A stretch of 64,000 nucleotides of DNA, from contig OY282381.1 in assembly GCA_958295915.1 (NCBI GenBank), forward strand, positions 1,696,722 through 1,760,721, read 5' to 3'. Below the pieces are notes generated by a model. That model did no database searches. It saw only the letters and a list, made by a program, of their open reading frames with translations, and was not told where the DNA came from. This document shows, one piece after another, positions 9,535-19,110 of this stretch. The stretch is from an uncultured Caldilineaceae bacterium (GTDB taxonomy: Bacteria > Chloroflexota > Anaerolineae > Caldilineales > Caldilineaceae). The position numbers were made by a program, and so were the translations under genes. The number at the start of each line of letters is the position of its first letter. The first letter of the stretch is position 1.

Positions 9535-9572
9535 GCGCAAGCCCGGCTGACGCTACTTGGCCGGGCTTGCGC
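9535..9572 (+). terminator. Inverted repeat downstream of the CRP/FNR gene
   Basis: A perfect 13-bp stem: GCGCAAGCCCGGC at 9535-9547 pairs with GCCGGGCTTGCGC at 9560-9572 across a 12-base loop. It begins 12 bases after the stop codon, a terminator position. No T-tract follows, so it may slow or protect the transcript rather than end it unaided. Confidence 0.6.
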
Positions 9573-10103
9573 ATTGTGAATTCTGCCGTCTGAGAATCCC
9601 AGAGAGAATCGGACACTATCTCCTTCTGGGAATGGCCTTTCCTCCCCAATCTGAGATGCACCCACGAGCGCATGATAGTTGACGCCATACGCAAAGACTG
9701 CTATACTTGTTGATGACGTTGCACATTTACCTCCACTTTATGCGTCCGCTACTTTTATCCAAATACAGAACTTTGCTAAGTGGCCTGCTCGCTCTATATG
9801 CAATTGGCGATGATAAATTCAGAATTATAGACGCAGCGGACGACTGTCGCGGATAGGAGGCGGACGCAAGTGGTGGTTTGCCGAATAAACCTCTTTGGTA
9901 TTTACCCAACCCTGGCGTAAGTCGAATCATTAGAAAGAACTGCCCGAATTCGGGCAATCCCCAAAGATCTCATTGTGTAGACGATCTGTCTTCACGACAT
10001 ATTGACAACCCACACTTACAGAATTCTCGCTCGTATTCCAATCAAGTTGCCCTGTTGCGCAAGCAATGAGTGACGATTTGTTGAGCCTGACAAGGAACAA
10101 ATT
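9573..10103 (+). other. Gene-free leader region upstream of rho
   Basis: About 530 bp with no supported gene. It contains a perfect 16-bp palindrome, TGCCCGAATTCGGGCA, at 9941-9956, about 150 bp before rho. Long leaders are known upstream of rho because Rho represses its own expression in several bacteria, so the palindrome could be an operator or an RNA hairpin. That role is inference. Confidence 0.35.
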
Positions 10104-11363
10104 ATGGAAATGCTCAGTATGACTATGGCCGAATTGGAGGAATGCACCCTGGATGAACTCAGAGATATAGCGCGATCGATGGCGGTCAGCGGCTATACCC
10201 GCTTGAAAAAGTATGATCTGATCATACGTTTGCTGCGGGCAAACGCCGAAAAACAAGGCTATATCTTCGGAGGCGGCATCCTGGAAATCGTACAGGATGG
10301 CATTGGTTTTCTTCGCAGTGACCACCTTCTGCCAGGGCCGGAGGACGTGTACGTCAGTCAAAGTCAGATCCGTCGGTTCGGTTTACGGACAGGCGATCTC
10401 GTTGTCGGCCAAGTGCGTCCTCCAAAGGACACGGAGAAATATTTCGGCCTGTTAAAGGTGGAGGCGGTCAACGGCCTTGACCCGGAAGAGGCAAAGCGTC
10501 GTCCAATATTCGAGAAACGCACGCCGATTTTTCCAGACGAACAGATATACCTTGAAACCAAACCCAATCTGTTGGCCACCCGTATGATCGATCTGTTGGC
10601 GCCGATTGGCCGCGGTCAGCGTGGGCTGATCGTCAGTCCGCCCAAAGCGGGAAAGACAACGATCCTGAAACGCATTGCAAACGGCATGTCGAACAACTAC
10701 GACGACCTGCACTTAATGGTGGTCCTGATCGGCGAGCGCCCCGAGGAAGTAACGGACATGGACCGGTCCGTGGAAGCGGAGGTCATCAGCAGTACATTCG
10801 ACGAACCGGTGCAAAACCATGTGCGGGTAGCAGAGATGGCATTAGAACGGGCCAAACGTCTGACGGAAAGTTGCCGGGACGTGGTGATTCTGCTGGACAG
10901 CATCACTCGTCTGACCCGTGCCTATAACCTGACTGTGCCCCCTTCCGGCCGTACGCTTTCCGGCGGGATCGATCCGGCTGCGCTTTTCCCGCCAAAACGT
11001 TTCTTTGGCGCAGCCCGAAATCTGGAAGAAGGCGGTAGCCTGACCATTATCGCTACCTGCCTTGTGGATACGGGCAGTCGAATGGATGACGTTATCTATG
11101 AAGAGTTCAAAGGCACCGGCAACATGGAGTTGCAGTTGAACCGACGCACATCCGAGCGCCGCATCTTCCCGGCCATCGATATTGAACGCAGCAATACGCG
11201 AGCTGAAGAAAGAATGCTGGAACCCGAAGTGCTGGCAAAAGTGTATACTCTACGCCGGATGAGCGACGCGATGGGTGGGGGCAACGAAGCAATTCTACCC
11301 ATTCTAGAACGGCTCAGCCGGACTCGAGACAATCAGGAATTCCTGGATACACTTATCAAGTAG
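10104..11363 (+). CDS. rho: Transcription termination factor Rho
   Basis: 419 residues, the normal Rho length. The N-terminal 45 residues form the Rho_N helical domain ([21 protein letters not shown]). The cold-shock-like RNA-binding domain follows ([35 protein letters not shown]). The ATPase core has Walker A PPKAGKTT, Walker [12 protein letters not shown], the Q-loop region and [22 protein letters not shown]. The hexamer loads on C-rich nascent RNA and releases it from RNA polymerase. AAGGA lies 7 bases before the ATG. Context is monocistronic with a long leader. Identification is secure. Confidence 0.98.
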   Translation: MEMLSMTMAELEECTLDELRDIARSMAVSGYTRLKKYDLIIRLLRANAEKQGYIFGGGILEIVQDGIGFLRSDHLLPGPEDVYVSQSQIRRFGLRTGDLVVGQVRPPKDTEKYFGLLKVEAVNGLDPEEAKRRPIFEKRTPIFPDEQIYLETKPNLLATRMIDLLAPIGRGQRGLIVSPPKAGKTTILKRIANGMSNNYDDLHLMVVLIGERPEEVTDMDRSVEAEVISSTFDEPVQNHVRVAEMALERAKRLTESCRDVVILLDSITRLTRAYNLTVPPSGRTLSGGIDPAALFPPKRFFGAARNLEEGGSLTIIATCLVDTGSRMDDVIYEEFKGTGNMELQLNRRTSERRIFPAIDIERSNTRAEERMLEPEVLAKVYTLRRMSDAMGGGNEAILPILERLSRTRDNQEFLDTLIK

Positions 11364-11911
11364 GGTTGCAATGCGCCTCTGCTCGAAAGAGACGCGGTTA
11401 GGCCGGTGTTCGGTTCGAACCCTCCAAATGGAGCTTTCATACCCCGATCTGACAAGAATCCTCTAGGCGCCTCTGTGTAAGCACAAGACGATTTTGCATT
11501 GTATGCGCTGATATAGGTTGCGCGAAGTGTATACTTGACGGGAATCCGACGCAAAACCTACGCTCACACACCGTTTTCTGAACGGCCTGTGTCTGAGCAG
11601 CGTAAATGTACGTTCAGGCCTTTGATCAAATTTGTGTGGCGCTTCCTTTATCTCTATAATGCCTTCTGAAGATAAATCCTGCCAGACTTGTGGTCGGCCA
11701 CGCCTTTCTCTGGGGAAATCGTCGGCCATCTGAACACCCAAAAATCGGCGCCATTGTGTGCCGCCGAAAACAATACACTTAGCATGGAAGGCAGGCGGGC
11801 AGGCACAAGGCCAGCTACCGCCGCCGCCTTTGATGTCCCGTCTATTCAACAGCTGATCTTTGCTTTCTGAGATCAAGAGATTCGCATAGGTTTGGAGGCC
11901 CGGAACACCAG
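11364..11911 (+). other. Intergenic region after rho, nothing recognised
   Basis: About 550 bp without a supported gene. Several short open frames on both strands have no ribosome site or family signature. No clear rho-independent terminator follows rho. Confidence 0.4.
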
Positions 11912-13363
11912 ATGACGCCATGGAAACCATCAGGTACGGAAAGAGAATATCGATTCGGCCAGCCCCTGAAAAGCGACGAATACGCAGAACAGCGCCGCTT
12001 CGCTCATCACCCTTTTCGTCGCCCAGATGCCCCCCCCACATCGGATCGGAATTCATTCCTGGCCCCCGTTCCTACCAGCCCAAGTCAATACCGGATAACC
12101 CTCAGTGACGAGACACCTCCGACAAATAGGAGGCGGCGTTCGGCGCCGGTTTCTATGCAGCCGGCAGGCAGCGTAGGCGAAGTCGCTCTGCAGAGAGGAC
12201 TCACCAACTTCTTGGCTTCACCCAGTGTAGGACAGTTGCCACCACACATACAGAAATTCCAGAAATTCCTGAGCGAACAGATGGCGCCAATCCGGATTGC
12301 GAGCCATCTTGCCGTCCTGATGGTGCTAACGATTGCGATCCTGATCAGCCAGATAGAAGAACTCCCTGAACTTCCCTTATTACTCAATTTGCCGGCGAAT
12401 GGACTGTTCGCAGAAGACACCACCGGTGATATACACCAGTCGACGGGAAATCTACCGAGCAGCCGCCATTCTATGACAGAGGGCGGCGAGGCGATTCAAC
12501 GCGCGGCCATTCCCTCCACTGTACAGAATGATGAGGAGCCTGCCCCAGTATCCCTGAATGTACAGAACGTTGAGCTGTCAACGAGCACGGCTTCATTCAG
12601 TTCTGGCAAAATTCAAAAAGTCTATACGGTTCGCCAAGGTGATACAGTTACAAAGATTGCTGACCAAAATGGCCTCAAACCGGACACGATTCTATGGGCC
12701 AATCCGCTCCTGGAGCCCAATCCGGACATGCTGAAGGTTGGCGATCGCCTTGTCATTCTGCCGGTTGATGGCGCGCTGCATATCGTTCGACAAGGGGATA
12801 CCTTATCATCCATTGCGGCGAAATATAAGGTGTCTATCGATGAGATTGTCGACTACTCTCCCAACAATTTGAAATCTGGGGATACCCGGATCACCATCGG
12901 CACACAGCTGGTCATTCCCAACGGCACGAAACCCTACGTTCCCCTGCAGGTTGTGGTATACCAGGGCGAAATTCCTGCCTCTGCCTCCAAAGGGAGCGGA
13001 ACGTTTGCCTGGCCGGTCAGCGGTATCATTACGCAACGATTCTGGAACGGCCACACAGCCATCGATATCGGAGCCTGGACGGGTGCGTCTATCGTCGCAG
13101 CAGATAGCGGCTACGTGGTCGCGGCGCGAAGCGGCTGGAATAATGGATATGGCACGATGGTGATGATCGATCATGGCAACGGCCGGGTCTCACTATATGC
13201 TCATATGCATAGCATTTACGTGCGCCAGGGCGAAAATGTCGCCAAGGGAACACGGTTGGGTACCGTAGGCAATACTGGATCTTCCACGGGGCCGCATCTG
13301 CACTTCGAAATTCGCGAGTGGGGTGTCGCGCGCAATCCATTCAATTACCTGCCCCGTAAATAG
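11912..13363 (+). CDS. Membrane-anchored LysM / M23 peptidoglycan endopeptidase
   Basis: 483 residues. A basic, proline-rich 120-residue N-terminal segment precedes one transmembrane helix near 135-150 (HLAVLMVLTIAILISQI), giving type II topology. Two LysM domains follow (VYTVRQGDTVTKIADQNGL; LHIVRQGDTLSSIAAKYKV). The C-terminal 120 residues are an M23 (LytM) metallopeptidase with zinc-ligand motifs GHTAIDIG, YAHMHS and HLHFEI. It should cleave peptide cross-bridges in peptidoglycan or, if inactive, activate amidases; the ligands look intact. A strong terminator lies 27 bases after the stop. Confidence 0.9.
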   Translation: MTPWKPSGTEREYRFGQPLKSDEYAEQRRFAHHPFRRPDAPPTSDRNSFLAPVPTSPSQYRITLSDETPPTNRRRRSAPVSMQPAGSVGEVALQRGLTNFLASPSVGQLPPHIQKFQKFLSEQMAPIRIASHLAVLMVLTIAILISQIEELPELPLLLNLPANGLFAEDTTGDIHQSTGNLPSSRHSMTEGGEAIQRAAIPSTVQNDEEPAPVSLNVQNVELSTSTASFSSGKIQKVYTVRQGDTVTKIADQNGLKPDTILWANPLLEPNPDMLKVGDRLVILPVDGALHIVRQGDTLSSIAAKYKVSIDEIVDYSPNNLKSGDTRITIGTQLVIPNGTKPYVPLQVVVYQGEIPASASKGSGTFAWPVSGIITQRFWNGHTAIDIGAWTGASIVAADSGYVVAARSGWNNGYGTMVMIDHGNGRVSLYAHMHSIYVRQGENVAKGTRLGTVGNTGSSTGPHLHFEIREWGVARNPFNYLPRK

Positions 13364-13389
13364 GCAAGATCATAGAAACAAGATCATAG

Positions 13390-13428
13390 AAAAGGGGAGC
13401 CCGGCGCGCTGAGCCGGGCTCCCCTTTT
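13390..13428. terminator. Bidirectional rho-independent terminator
   Basis: A perfect 16-bp stem, AAAAGGGGAGCCCGGC paired with GCCGGGCTCCCCTTTT around a 7-base loop, with an A-run on one side and a T-run on the other. It lies between the M23 peptidase (+) and fumarase (-) and can serve both. Confidence 0.92.
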
Positions 13429-13469
13429 TACGAAGATGCCGAGTTGGCGGAGCGGCTCCGCGCTGCATC

Positions 13470-14861
13470 TTAGCGTCGCTGAATGCCCCCTTCGGTCAGT
13501 TTGCGAGGATCGAGCAGTTCATCCAATTCGTCAGTGCTGAGATCGGTCATCTCCAGAGCCACTTCCTTCAGGGTGCGCCCTTGCGTATAGGCTGTCTTGG
13601 CGATCCGCGCGCCCAATTCATACCCAATCACTGGATTCAAGGCAGTGATCAGAATCGGATTCCGATCAACAAGCCCGGCAATACGCTCTGTATTCACAGC
13701 AAAGCCGGCAATAGCCCTATCTGCCAACACACGGCTGGCGCCGGCCAAAATTGAGATGCTCTGCAACACATTGTAAGCAATGACCGGAAGCATTACATTC
13801 AACTGAAAGCTACCGGACTGCCCCCCGATCGTAATCGTCACGTCGTTGCCTGTCACCTGCGCGGCAACCATCGCAACCGCCTCCGGAACTACCGGATTGA
13901 TTTTACCCGGCATAATGCTGCTGCCGGGCTGCAGGGCCGGCAGCGCAATCTCAGCGATGCCGGCAATTGGCCCGCTGTTCATCCAGCGCAGATCATTCGC
14001 CATTTTCATTACCGATGTAGCGATGGTCTTGAGCTGACCGCTTAACTCCACCGCGGCATCCTGGCTGCTCAGGCTCTCAAAGTAGTTTTCGCTTGTCCTG
14101 AAGGGATGCCCTGTTATCTCCGCCAGTTTGGCCGCCATACACTCGCCGAACTCGGGATGCGCATTGATGCCGGTGCCGACCGCTGTGCCCCCTTGGGCAA
14201 GTTCTGCCAACCGCGCCAGCGCGTCGTACAATCGCCTCTGCCCTTTGTTTATCTGATTGCTCCAGCCCCCCAACTCCTGACTCAAACGGATGGGCATGGC
14301 ATCCATCAGATGGGTGCGCCCGGTGGTGACGACGTTGTCTACCTCCGCTGCCTTGGCGTCCAGTGTCTCCTGCAGGTGTCTCAGGGCCGGTAGAAGCTCC
14401 TCGACGACCGCAAGATAGGCGCTGACATGGATGGCAGACGGAATCACGTCGTTGCTACTTTGCCCCATATTCACGTGATCGTTAGGGTGAACACCACGGC
14501 CCAGTTGCCGAGAGGCCAGCGTAGCGATCACTTCATTGGCATTCATATTGGTGCTGGTGCCGGAACCGGTCTGGAAGATGTCGAGTGGGAAATGGGCGTC
14601 GTGCGCGCCGTCCGCGACTTCAGCGCTGGCGCCCTGAATTGCCCCAGCCATCTCCGCATCCATCTGGCCCAAGTCCAGATTGACAGCCGCAGCCGCCCCT
14701 TTGATCAGCCCGATTGCACGGATAAACTGCCTGGGAAAACACAAAGGGCTAATGGGAAAGTTTTCAACTGCTCGCTGGGTTTGAGCAGCATACAAAGCAT
14801 CTTTCGGTACCCGTACCTCGCCCAGACTGTCGCGCTCAATTCGATATTCCTGTTCACGCAT
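13470..14861 (-). CDS. fumC: Class II fumarate hydratase
   Basis: About 463 residues, the usual class II length. It interconverts fumarate and malate in the TCA cycle as an iron-independent homotetramer. The signature GSSIMPGKINP is present, as are QTGSGTSTNMNANEV, HPNDHVNMGQSSND and TGRTHLMDAMP, the other active-site segments of the fumarase/aspartase superfamily. Argininosuccinate lyase and aspartase are less likely given the HPNDHVN context. The start is taken at MREQEYRIERDSLG, since homologues begin there; upstream codons are an artefact of the open frame. The gene lies 3' of a decayed permease remnant and is followed by a shared terminator. Confidence 0.95.
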   Translation of the reverse strand: MREQEYRIERDSLGEVRVPKDALYAAQTQRAVENFPISPLCFPRQFIRAIGLIKGAAAAVNLDLGQMDAEMAGAIQGASAEVADGAHDAHFPLDIFQTGSGTSTNMNANEVIATLASRQLGRGVHPNDHVNMGQSSNDVIPSAIHVSAYLAVVEELLPALRHLQETLDAKAAEVDNVVTTGRTHLMDAMPIRLSQELGGWSNQINKGQRRLYDALARLAELAQGGTAVGTGINAHPEFGECMAAKLAEITGHPFRTSENYFESLSSQDAAVELSGQLKTIATSVMKMANDLRWMNSGPIAGIAEIALPALQPGSSIMPGKINPVVPEAVAMVAAQVTGNDVTITIGGQSGSFQLNVMLPVIAYNVLQSISILAGASRVLADRAIAGFAVNTERIAGLVDRNPILITALNPVIGYELGARIAKTAYTQGRTLKEVALEMTDLSTDELDELLDPRKLTEGGIQRR

Positions 14862-14900
14862 AAGAAAGGTCAACTCCAAATTTGTATACAACCACAAAAG

Positions 14901-15116
14901 CTAACGCTCGCCGCGCATATACGGCAAGTCGAGTGCGACAGAGCAGATAGGCACGGCAATAGCTCCCCACGCGAACTGACTCTCGGCGCCGATATTCCAA
15001 AACAGCATGCGAAAGGCAATGCCCACGCCCAGCCCGGTCAGCATAAGTGGAATCGCCCGCAGAAGCGTCTCGCTGACATGCGCTGACCGAACGCGCCCAT
15101 TGCCATCGTCGTCCTT
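14901..15116 (-). pseudogene. Remnant of a sugar-type ABC transporter permease
   Basis: Directly after the histidine kinase stop and in the same frame, an open stretch of about 70 codons reads ETLLRAIPLMLTGLG, then AFRMLFWNIGAESQFAWGA, ending in TAG. This is the N-terminal part of BPD_transp_2 permeases (YufP/BmpB type, for nucleosides or sugars), where ...TPLLLTGLAVA-FR-G-WNIGAEGQ is conserved. No start codon precedes it and the remaining roughly 280 residues are absent. No partner ATPase is nearby. It is best read as a decayed fragment left by a deletion. Confidence 0.65.
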
Positions 15117-16865
15117 TCAGACATTTTCTCCCCCTGCTCTTTTCTCGTCCACAGGCAACGCCACAAAGACGGTTGTACCTTTATCTACTTCGCTACGAAC
15201 CCAAATCTCCCCCTGATGGGCTTCGACAATGGCATTGATGAGAAAGAGACCGAGACCAACGCCGGCTGTTCTGCGACGCAGACCACTATCCACTCTGTAA
15301 TAACGATCAAATATCCTGGGCAGATCTTTTGTCGGTATGCCAATCCCTTCATCCGCCACATAGAGGACGACCCGTCCGCTTGTGTCCTGTTCTTGCGCTC
15401 CCTCCTGCCAGCCGCCAATGCGAATGGCGCCGCCGTCCGGCGAGTACTTAATCGCATTGCTGAGCAGATTTGTGAACACCTGGCGCAAGCGTTCTTCGTC
15501 GCCGTACATGATCGGCAGATCCGGGGGCAGATCCAGTGCGATTGTGTGGGCGTTGGTCTGGGTGCGGTAGTCCTGCGCGACTCGTTCGAGCAGCCGGCAC
15601 ACGTTCACAACAGAACGATCCAGCCGCAGACCGCCGGCCTGAATACGGCTGACGTCCAGCAGATTATTGATCAGCGCTTCCAGCCGGTCGGCTTCCTCTT
15701 CGATTACTTCCAGGCTTTGTCGGGCGGTTTCCGCATCCCAGGCCGCATCCGGCCGGGCGAGGGTCTGAGCATAGCCTTTGATCAATGCAACAGGTGTTTT
15801 CAACTCGTGACTGATAATCGAGGCAAAGGTGGATTTCATCTCCTCCTCTTCCCGAAAACGTGTAATGTCCAAGACATTAGCAATAATATTCACCAGCCGG
15901 TTCTGTTCATCTCTTAAGGGCGTGAATGTTACAGAGACAGAGATGTGGCCCCCGTCCGGCACGACGATGTCACCTTCACATTGCGTGCCGTCTTCAGGTA
16001 AAGACAGTATATCGAAATCAGCGTTACAGACATTTTCCCCGTGCAGATTTATCAGCGGCAACACTTTGTCACAGGGCTGGCCGATCGCCTGTTGGAGCGC
16101 GATTCCCGTCATTATAGACAGAGGCTGGTTGATGACTTCCACCTGTTTATTGGGTGAAAGAATCATCATGCCATTGACACTGTTCTGCACAATCATGGCC
16201 AGCCGACTGCGCTCTGTCGCGATCTGCTGATAAAGGCGCGCGTTGCGCACGGCAATGGCCGCCTGATCAGCGAACCCTTGCAAAAACTGCCAGTCCAGAG
16301 GCGAAAAGGCCGAGTCATCGCGGAAAAGATAAATTACGCCGAGCAGGTCTTCCTCAAAAAGCAGAGGCAGGCCAATGACCTGTCCCAGCTTCTTTCCGAG
16401 CGCGGATTCCACTTCTCGTACCCGGCGTTCCATCTCCTGCTGGTAGCGATCGCCCAGAGAAAAAACTGGCGACTCGGACGGTCCTGCCGCCCAGCTGCCG
16501 GGCATCGTAGGATCATTCGATTTTTCCTCAGCCAAACGATTTTCTGATACTAGCCAGGATAGCGACGCAATCTTCAACAGAGGACGAAACGCCGACAGAA
16601 GCTGTGGTGGAATCCCATATGCCGCTCGAATGCGAAAGGGTTCATCATCCTCCACCAGACTGCGCCCGTCTGCCAGGGGTACGACCACAGACTCATCGTT
16701 CAATACGATCACACCGGCTGGCGCGGCCAACATCTCCGCAGCGCTTTCAAGAATCAGACGCAACAGGCTCGGTAGATCTAGTCGAGAGGTCATTGCGCGT
16801 GTGATACGCAGCAAATACTCTCGTTGACGCAACTGATAGGTTGCCATCAGCGCCGGAACGTTCAT
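15117..16865 (-). CDS. GAF-PAS sensor histidine kinase
   Basis: About 582 residues, no transmembrane helix, so a cytoplasmic sensor. A GAF domain (residues about 25-230) ends in FADQAAIAVRNARLYQQIATER, the usual GAF exit helix. A PAS domain follows (SRLAMIVQNSVNGMMILSP...), then HisKA with phospho-acceptor FASIISHELKTPVALIKGY. The HATPase_c domain has N box FTNLLSNAIKYSP, G1 DEGIGIP and G2 GVGLGLFL. No response regulator is adjacent, so the partner is unknown. The start at MNVPALMATY is chosen because upstream codons are unlike the family; no strong ribosome site is visible. Confidence 0.88.
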   Translation of the reverse strand: MNVPALMATYQLRQREYLLRITRAMTSRLDLPSLLRLILESAAEMLAAPAGVIVLNDESVVVPLADGRSLVEDDEPFRIRAAYGIPPQLLSAFRPLLKIASLSWLVSENRLAEEKSNDPTMPGSWAAGPSESPVFSLGDRYQQEMERRVREVESALGKKLGQVIGLPLLFEEDLLGVIYLFRDDSAFSPLDWQFLQGFADQAAIAVRNARLYQQIATERSRLAMIVQNSVNGMMILSPNKQVEVINQPLSIMTGIALQQAIGQPCDKVLPLINLHGENVCNADFDILSLPEDGTQCEGDIVVPDGGHISVSVTFTPLRDEQNRLVNIIANVLDITRFREEEEMKSTFASIISHELKTPVALIKGYAQTLARPDAAWDAETARQSLEVIEEEADRLEALINNLLDVSRIQAGGLRLDRSVVNVCRLLERVAQDYRTQTNAHTIALDLPPDLPIMYGDEERLRQVFTNLLSNAIKYSPDGGAIRIGGWQEGAQEQDTSGRVVLYVADEGIGIPTKDLPRIFDRYYRVDSGLRRRTAGVGLGLFLINAIVEAHQGEIWVRSEVDKGTTVFVALPVDEKRAGGENV

Positions 16866-17024
16866 GGTCAAAAGATAACAGAGTGGGGAGAGAAAGTCAA
16901 CGATTTGAGAAGGGGACCCAAGAGCGCACAAGCGAATGCCCATCTCAAGTGGACATTTGGCGAGCTACCCAAACCTGAAGTGTTTAGGCTTCCCAAGCCG
17001 AGCGCCTGATATCGTTTAACACAA

Positions 17025-17065
17025 AGCCCTTATATCCCATGCCTTCGTTGTGGGATATAAGGGCT
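17025..17065 (-). terminator. Terminator of the glmU-CBS-cdd group
   Basis: A perfect 15-bp stem, AGCCCTTATATCCCA paired with TGGGATATAAGGGCT around an 11-base loop. On the minus strand it is followed by TTTGTGTT. It lies about 240 bases beyond the cdd stop, where the minus-strand operon should end. Confidence 0.7.
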
Positions 17066-17103
17066 ATTACGACACTATCGATAGGATGGAGTAAGTCTAC
17101 AAT

Positions 17104-17310
17104 CTATCTCTCTGTGAGCATCGAGATAGAGCCATCTTGGTAGCCGGCGACGCACATAGTGCCCTCTTCGTCTGCGCCGATGCTACTCAATGGGATAAAA
17201 AGCTGCTCGCCTTCGTGTACTCTGTCCAGTATGGCGCGCCCCTTTTCTTCTGCAACCTGGAAATCCTGACAATAACATTTGGCAAGAAAAATACCGGCTG
17301 CTGTTAGCCG
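17104..17310 (-). pseudogene. Possible small or remnant coding stretch after cdd
   Basis: An open frame of about 65 codons overlaps the cdd 3' end in another frame and ends at TAG. It reads KCYCQDFQVAEEKGRAIL, then EGEQLFIPLSSIGADEEG and a GYQDGSISML end, which looks protein-like. No ATG or good alternative start is visible. It may be the tail of a lost gene or a short protein with an unusual start. The family was not recognised. Confidence 0.3.
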
Positions 17311-17687
17311 CCGAAAGCATCGGGCAACAGCGCGCGGACAGTTGTACGGCGAAAGTTGCCGACATCATCACTGATGTAAACATCCATTTCTGGCCCAAGT
17401 TCAGCCATCACTTGTCGACAGATGCCACAGGGGGTACCGCCGTCAACAGTAACGACAGCGATAGCTTTTAGTTGACGTTTTCCTTGAGCAATGGCAGCGG
17501 TGAGGGCCACACGCTCGGCGCAGATGGTCGCCGGATATGAGGCATTTTCAACGTTACAGCCCGCTATTACTTCTCCCTCTGCTGTCAGCACGGCGGCGCC
17601 GACGGTATAGTTGCTATATGGCGCATACGCCTGTTCCCTGGCAGTCTGGGCGGCTGTAACTAACCCTTGGGGTATTGCTTCGTTCAA
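17304..17687 (-). CDS. cdd: Cytidine deaminase
   Basis: 127 residues, the length of the small tetrameric cytidine deaminases. It deaminates cytidine and deoxycytidine to uridine forms in pyrimidine salvage. The zinc site is complete: NASYPATICAERVAL supplies Cys and the catalytic Glu, and GGTPCGICRQVMAE supplies two Cys. YAPYSNYTVGAAVL is the substrate-side motif. It starts 18 bases after the CBS/DUF21 gene, a pairing common in bacteria, and is probably transcribed with it. Confidence 0.95.
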   Translation of the reverse strand: MNEAIPQGLVTAAQTAREQAYAPYSNYTVGAAVLTAEGEVIAGCNVENASYPATICAERVALTAAIAQGKRQLKAIAVVTVDGGTPCGICRQVMAELGPEMDVYISDDVGNFRRTTVRALLPDAFGG

Positions 17688-17705
17688 AGAAGAGCCCCTT
17701 CGATC

Positions 17706-19055
17706 TTAGGTGGCCGATTGCAAATAGCCGGACCCTGTGGCATCTTTGGCCTGTTCCTCTGCCGAGGATTGATTCAAGGGCTGCGCGCTGTTCTCAGGGC
17801 TGTGGCGCGGCTCTACGCGCACCTGTTCAATACGCCGGGAATCAACAGACAACACCGTGAAGCGCCAATCTCTGTATTTTATGCTTTCGCCCTGTTCCGG
17901 AACCCGCCCCAGTTGGCTGTATATGAAACCACCTAATGTATCGATGCTTTCATGGGTCGCGGCTAGGTCAACGTCGATAAGTCGGGACACCGCATCGATA
18001 TCGTAACGCGCGTTAAAAATATAGATATCTGGCCCCAACTTCTTCAATTGCGGCTCTTCTGAATCGTACTCATCCTGAATTTCGCCAACGATCTCTTCCA
18101 ACAGGTCTTCGATCGTAACCAAACCAGCCGTGCCGCCGTATTCATCGACGGCCAGAGCCATATGAATGCGCTGGGCCTGCATCTCCTCAAAGAGTTCGTC
18201 CAGATTCTTGCTTTGGGGCACAAAATAGGCGCGCCGCAACAACTGACGAATCGGGGCGTTCTGACTCCCGTCCCGGAGGCAAAGCAAAAGGTCTTTGGCA
18301 TAGAGTACACCAAGTAGATGATCGATGCTGTCTTCATAAACAGGGATGCGGCTATGTCCATTGGCGATAATTAGATTGAGGGCCTCGTTGAGCGGCGCGT
18401 TCACCTCCACAGCAACGATATCCAGCCGCGGCGCCATAATCTCGCGCACGGTCGTCTCGCCAAATTCAAAAATACCGGCAATCATCTGCTTCTCGTCTTC
18501 TTCGATCACGCCCTCGCCCTCGCCTACATGAATGAGGAAGCGCAAGCCGTCTTCGCTGAGGAAGACGTTTTCCGCAGTCACTTCGTCCGTATTTCCCCGC
18601 GCATAGGTAGCCAGCCTGCGGAGGAGAAGCGATAGCGGCGTCAGAATCACAGCCACCAGATTCACCGCGCTCGCGATGGTGAGCGCAACCGCCTCCGGCT
18701 GACGCAGAGTCCAGCCACGTCCGACGATCTGAAAGGAAAGAAACAGGAGCCAGATGAGGACAACTGTGGCAACGATTCTGTCATTAGGCCAGTGAAGGCT
18801 TGTCGTGAAAGAAACGGTCAGAGCGCCAGCGAGAATATACGCCAAGCTTTTGAGGATCAACAGTGTAGAGAGAAAACGGGCCGGGTCAGAGAGCATCCGG
18901 TCGATTAATTTTGCCCGCTGATTGCCGTTGGCGAGGAGTTTTCGAATACGACTTCTGGATGCTGCGGACAAGGCTACTTCTGCGGCAGCAACAGAGCCAA
19001 TCGTCAATAATAGGAGCATAAGCGCCGCTATCATCCATGCAGGTTCCACATCCAC
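17706..19055 (-). CDS. CNNM/HlyC-CorC family membrane protein (DUF21, CBS pair)
   Basis: 449 residues. The first 150 hold about four transmembrane helices of the DUF21/CNNM domain (ALMLLLLTIGSVAAAEVALS, LIWLLFLSFQIVG). A CBS pair follows (REIMAPRLDIVAVEV, HSRIPVYEDSIDHLLGV; HMALAVDEYGGTAGLVTIED), then a CorC_HlyC transporter-associated domain. Such proteins are linked to magnesium and cobalt efflux or homeostasis; haemolysin is a historical name. It lies between glmU and cdd on the same strand. The Gln/Ser-rich tail after residue 420 is not conserved in the family. Confidence 0.9.
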   Translation of the reverse strand: MDVEPAWMIAALMLLLLTIGSVAAAEVALSAASRSRIRKLLANGNQRAKLIDRMLSDPARFLSTLLILKSLAYILAGALTVSFTTSLHWPNDRIVATVVLIWLLFLSFQIVGRGWTLRQPEAVALTIASAVNLVAVILTPLSLLLRRLATYARGNTDEVTAENVFLSEDGLRFLIHVGEGEGVIEEDEKQMIAGIFEFGETTVREIMAPRLDIVAVEVNAPLNEALNLIIANGHSRIPVYEDSIDHLLGVLYAKDLLLCLRDGSQNAPIRQLLRRAYFVPQSKNLDELFEEMQAQRIHMALAVDEYGGTAGLVTIEDLLEEIVGEIQDEYDSEEPQLKKLGPDIYIFNARYDIDAVSRLIDVDLAATHESIDTLGGFIYSQLGRVPEQGESIKYRDWRFTVLSVDSRRIEQVRVEPRHSPENSAQPLNQSSAEEQAKDATGSGYLQSAT

Positions 19056-19110
19056 AAATGACTCCTTTTTCTACGCTACCTGGCGCGGCACTGGGCGCTG
19101 CGTAGGCGGT

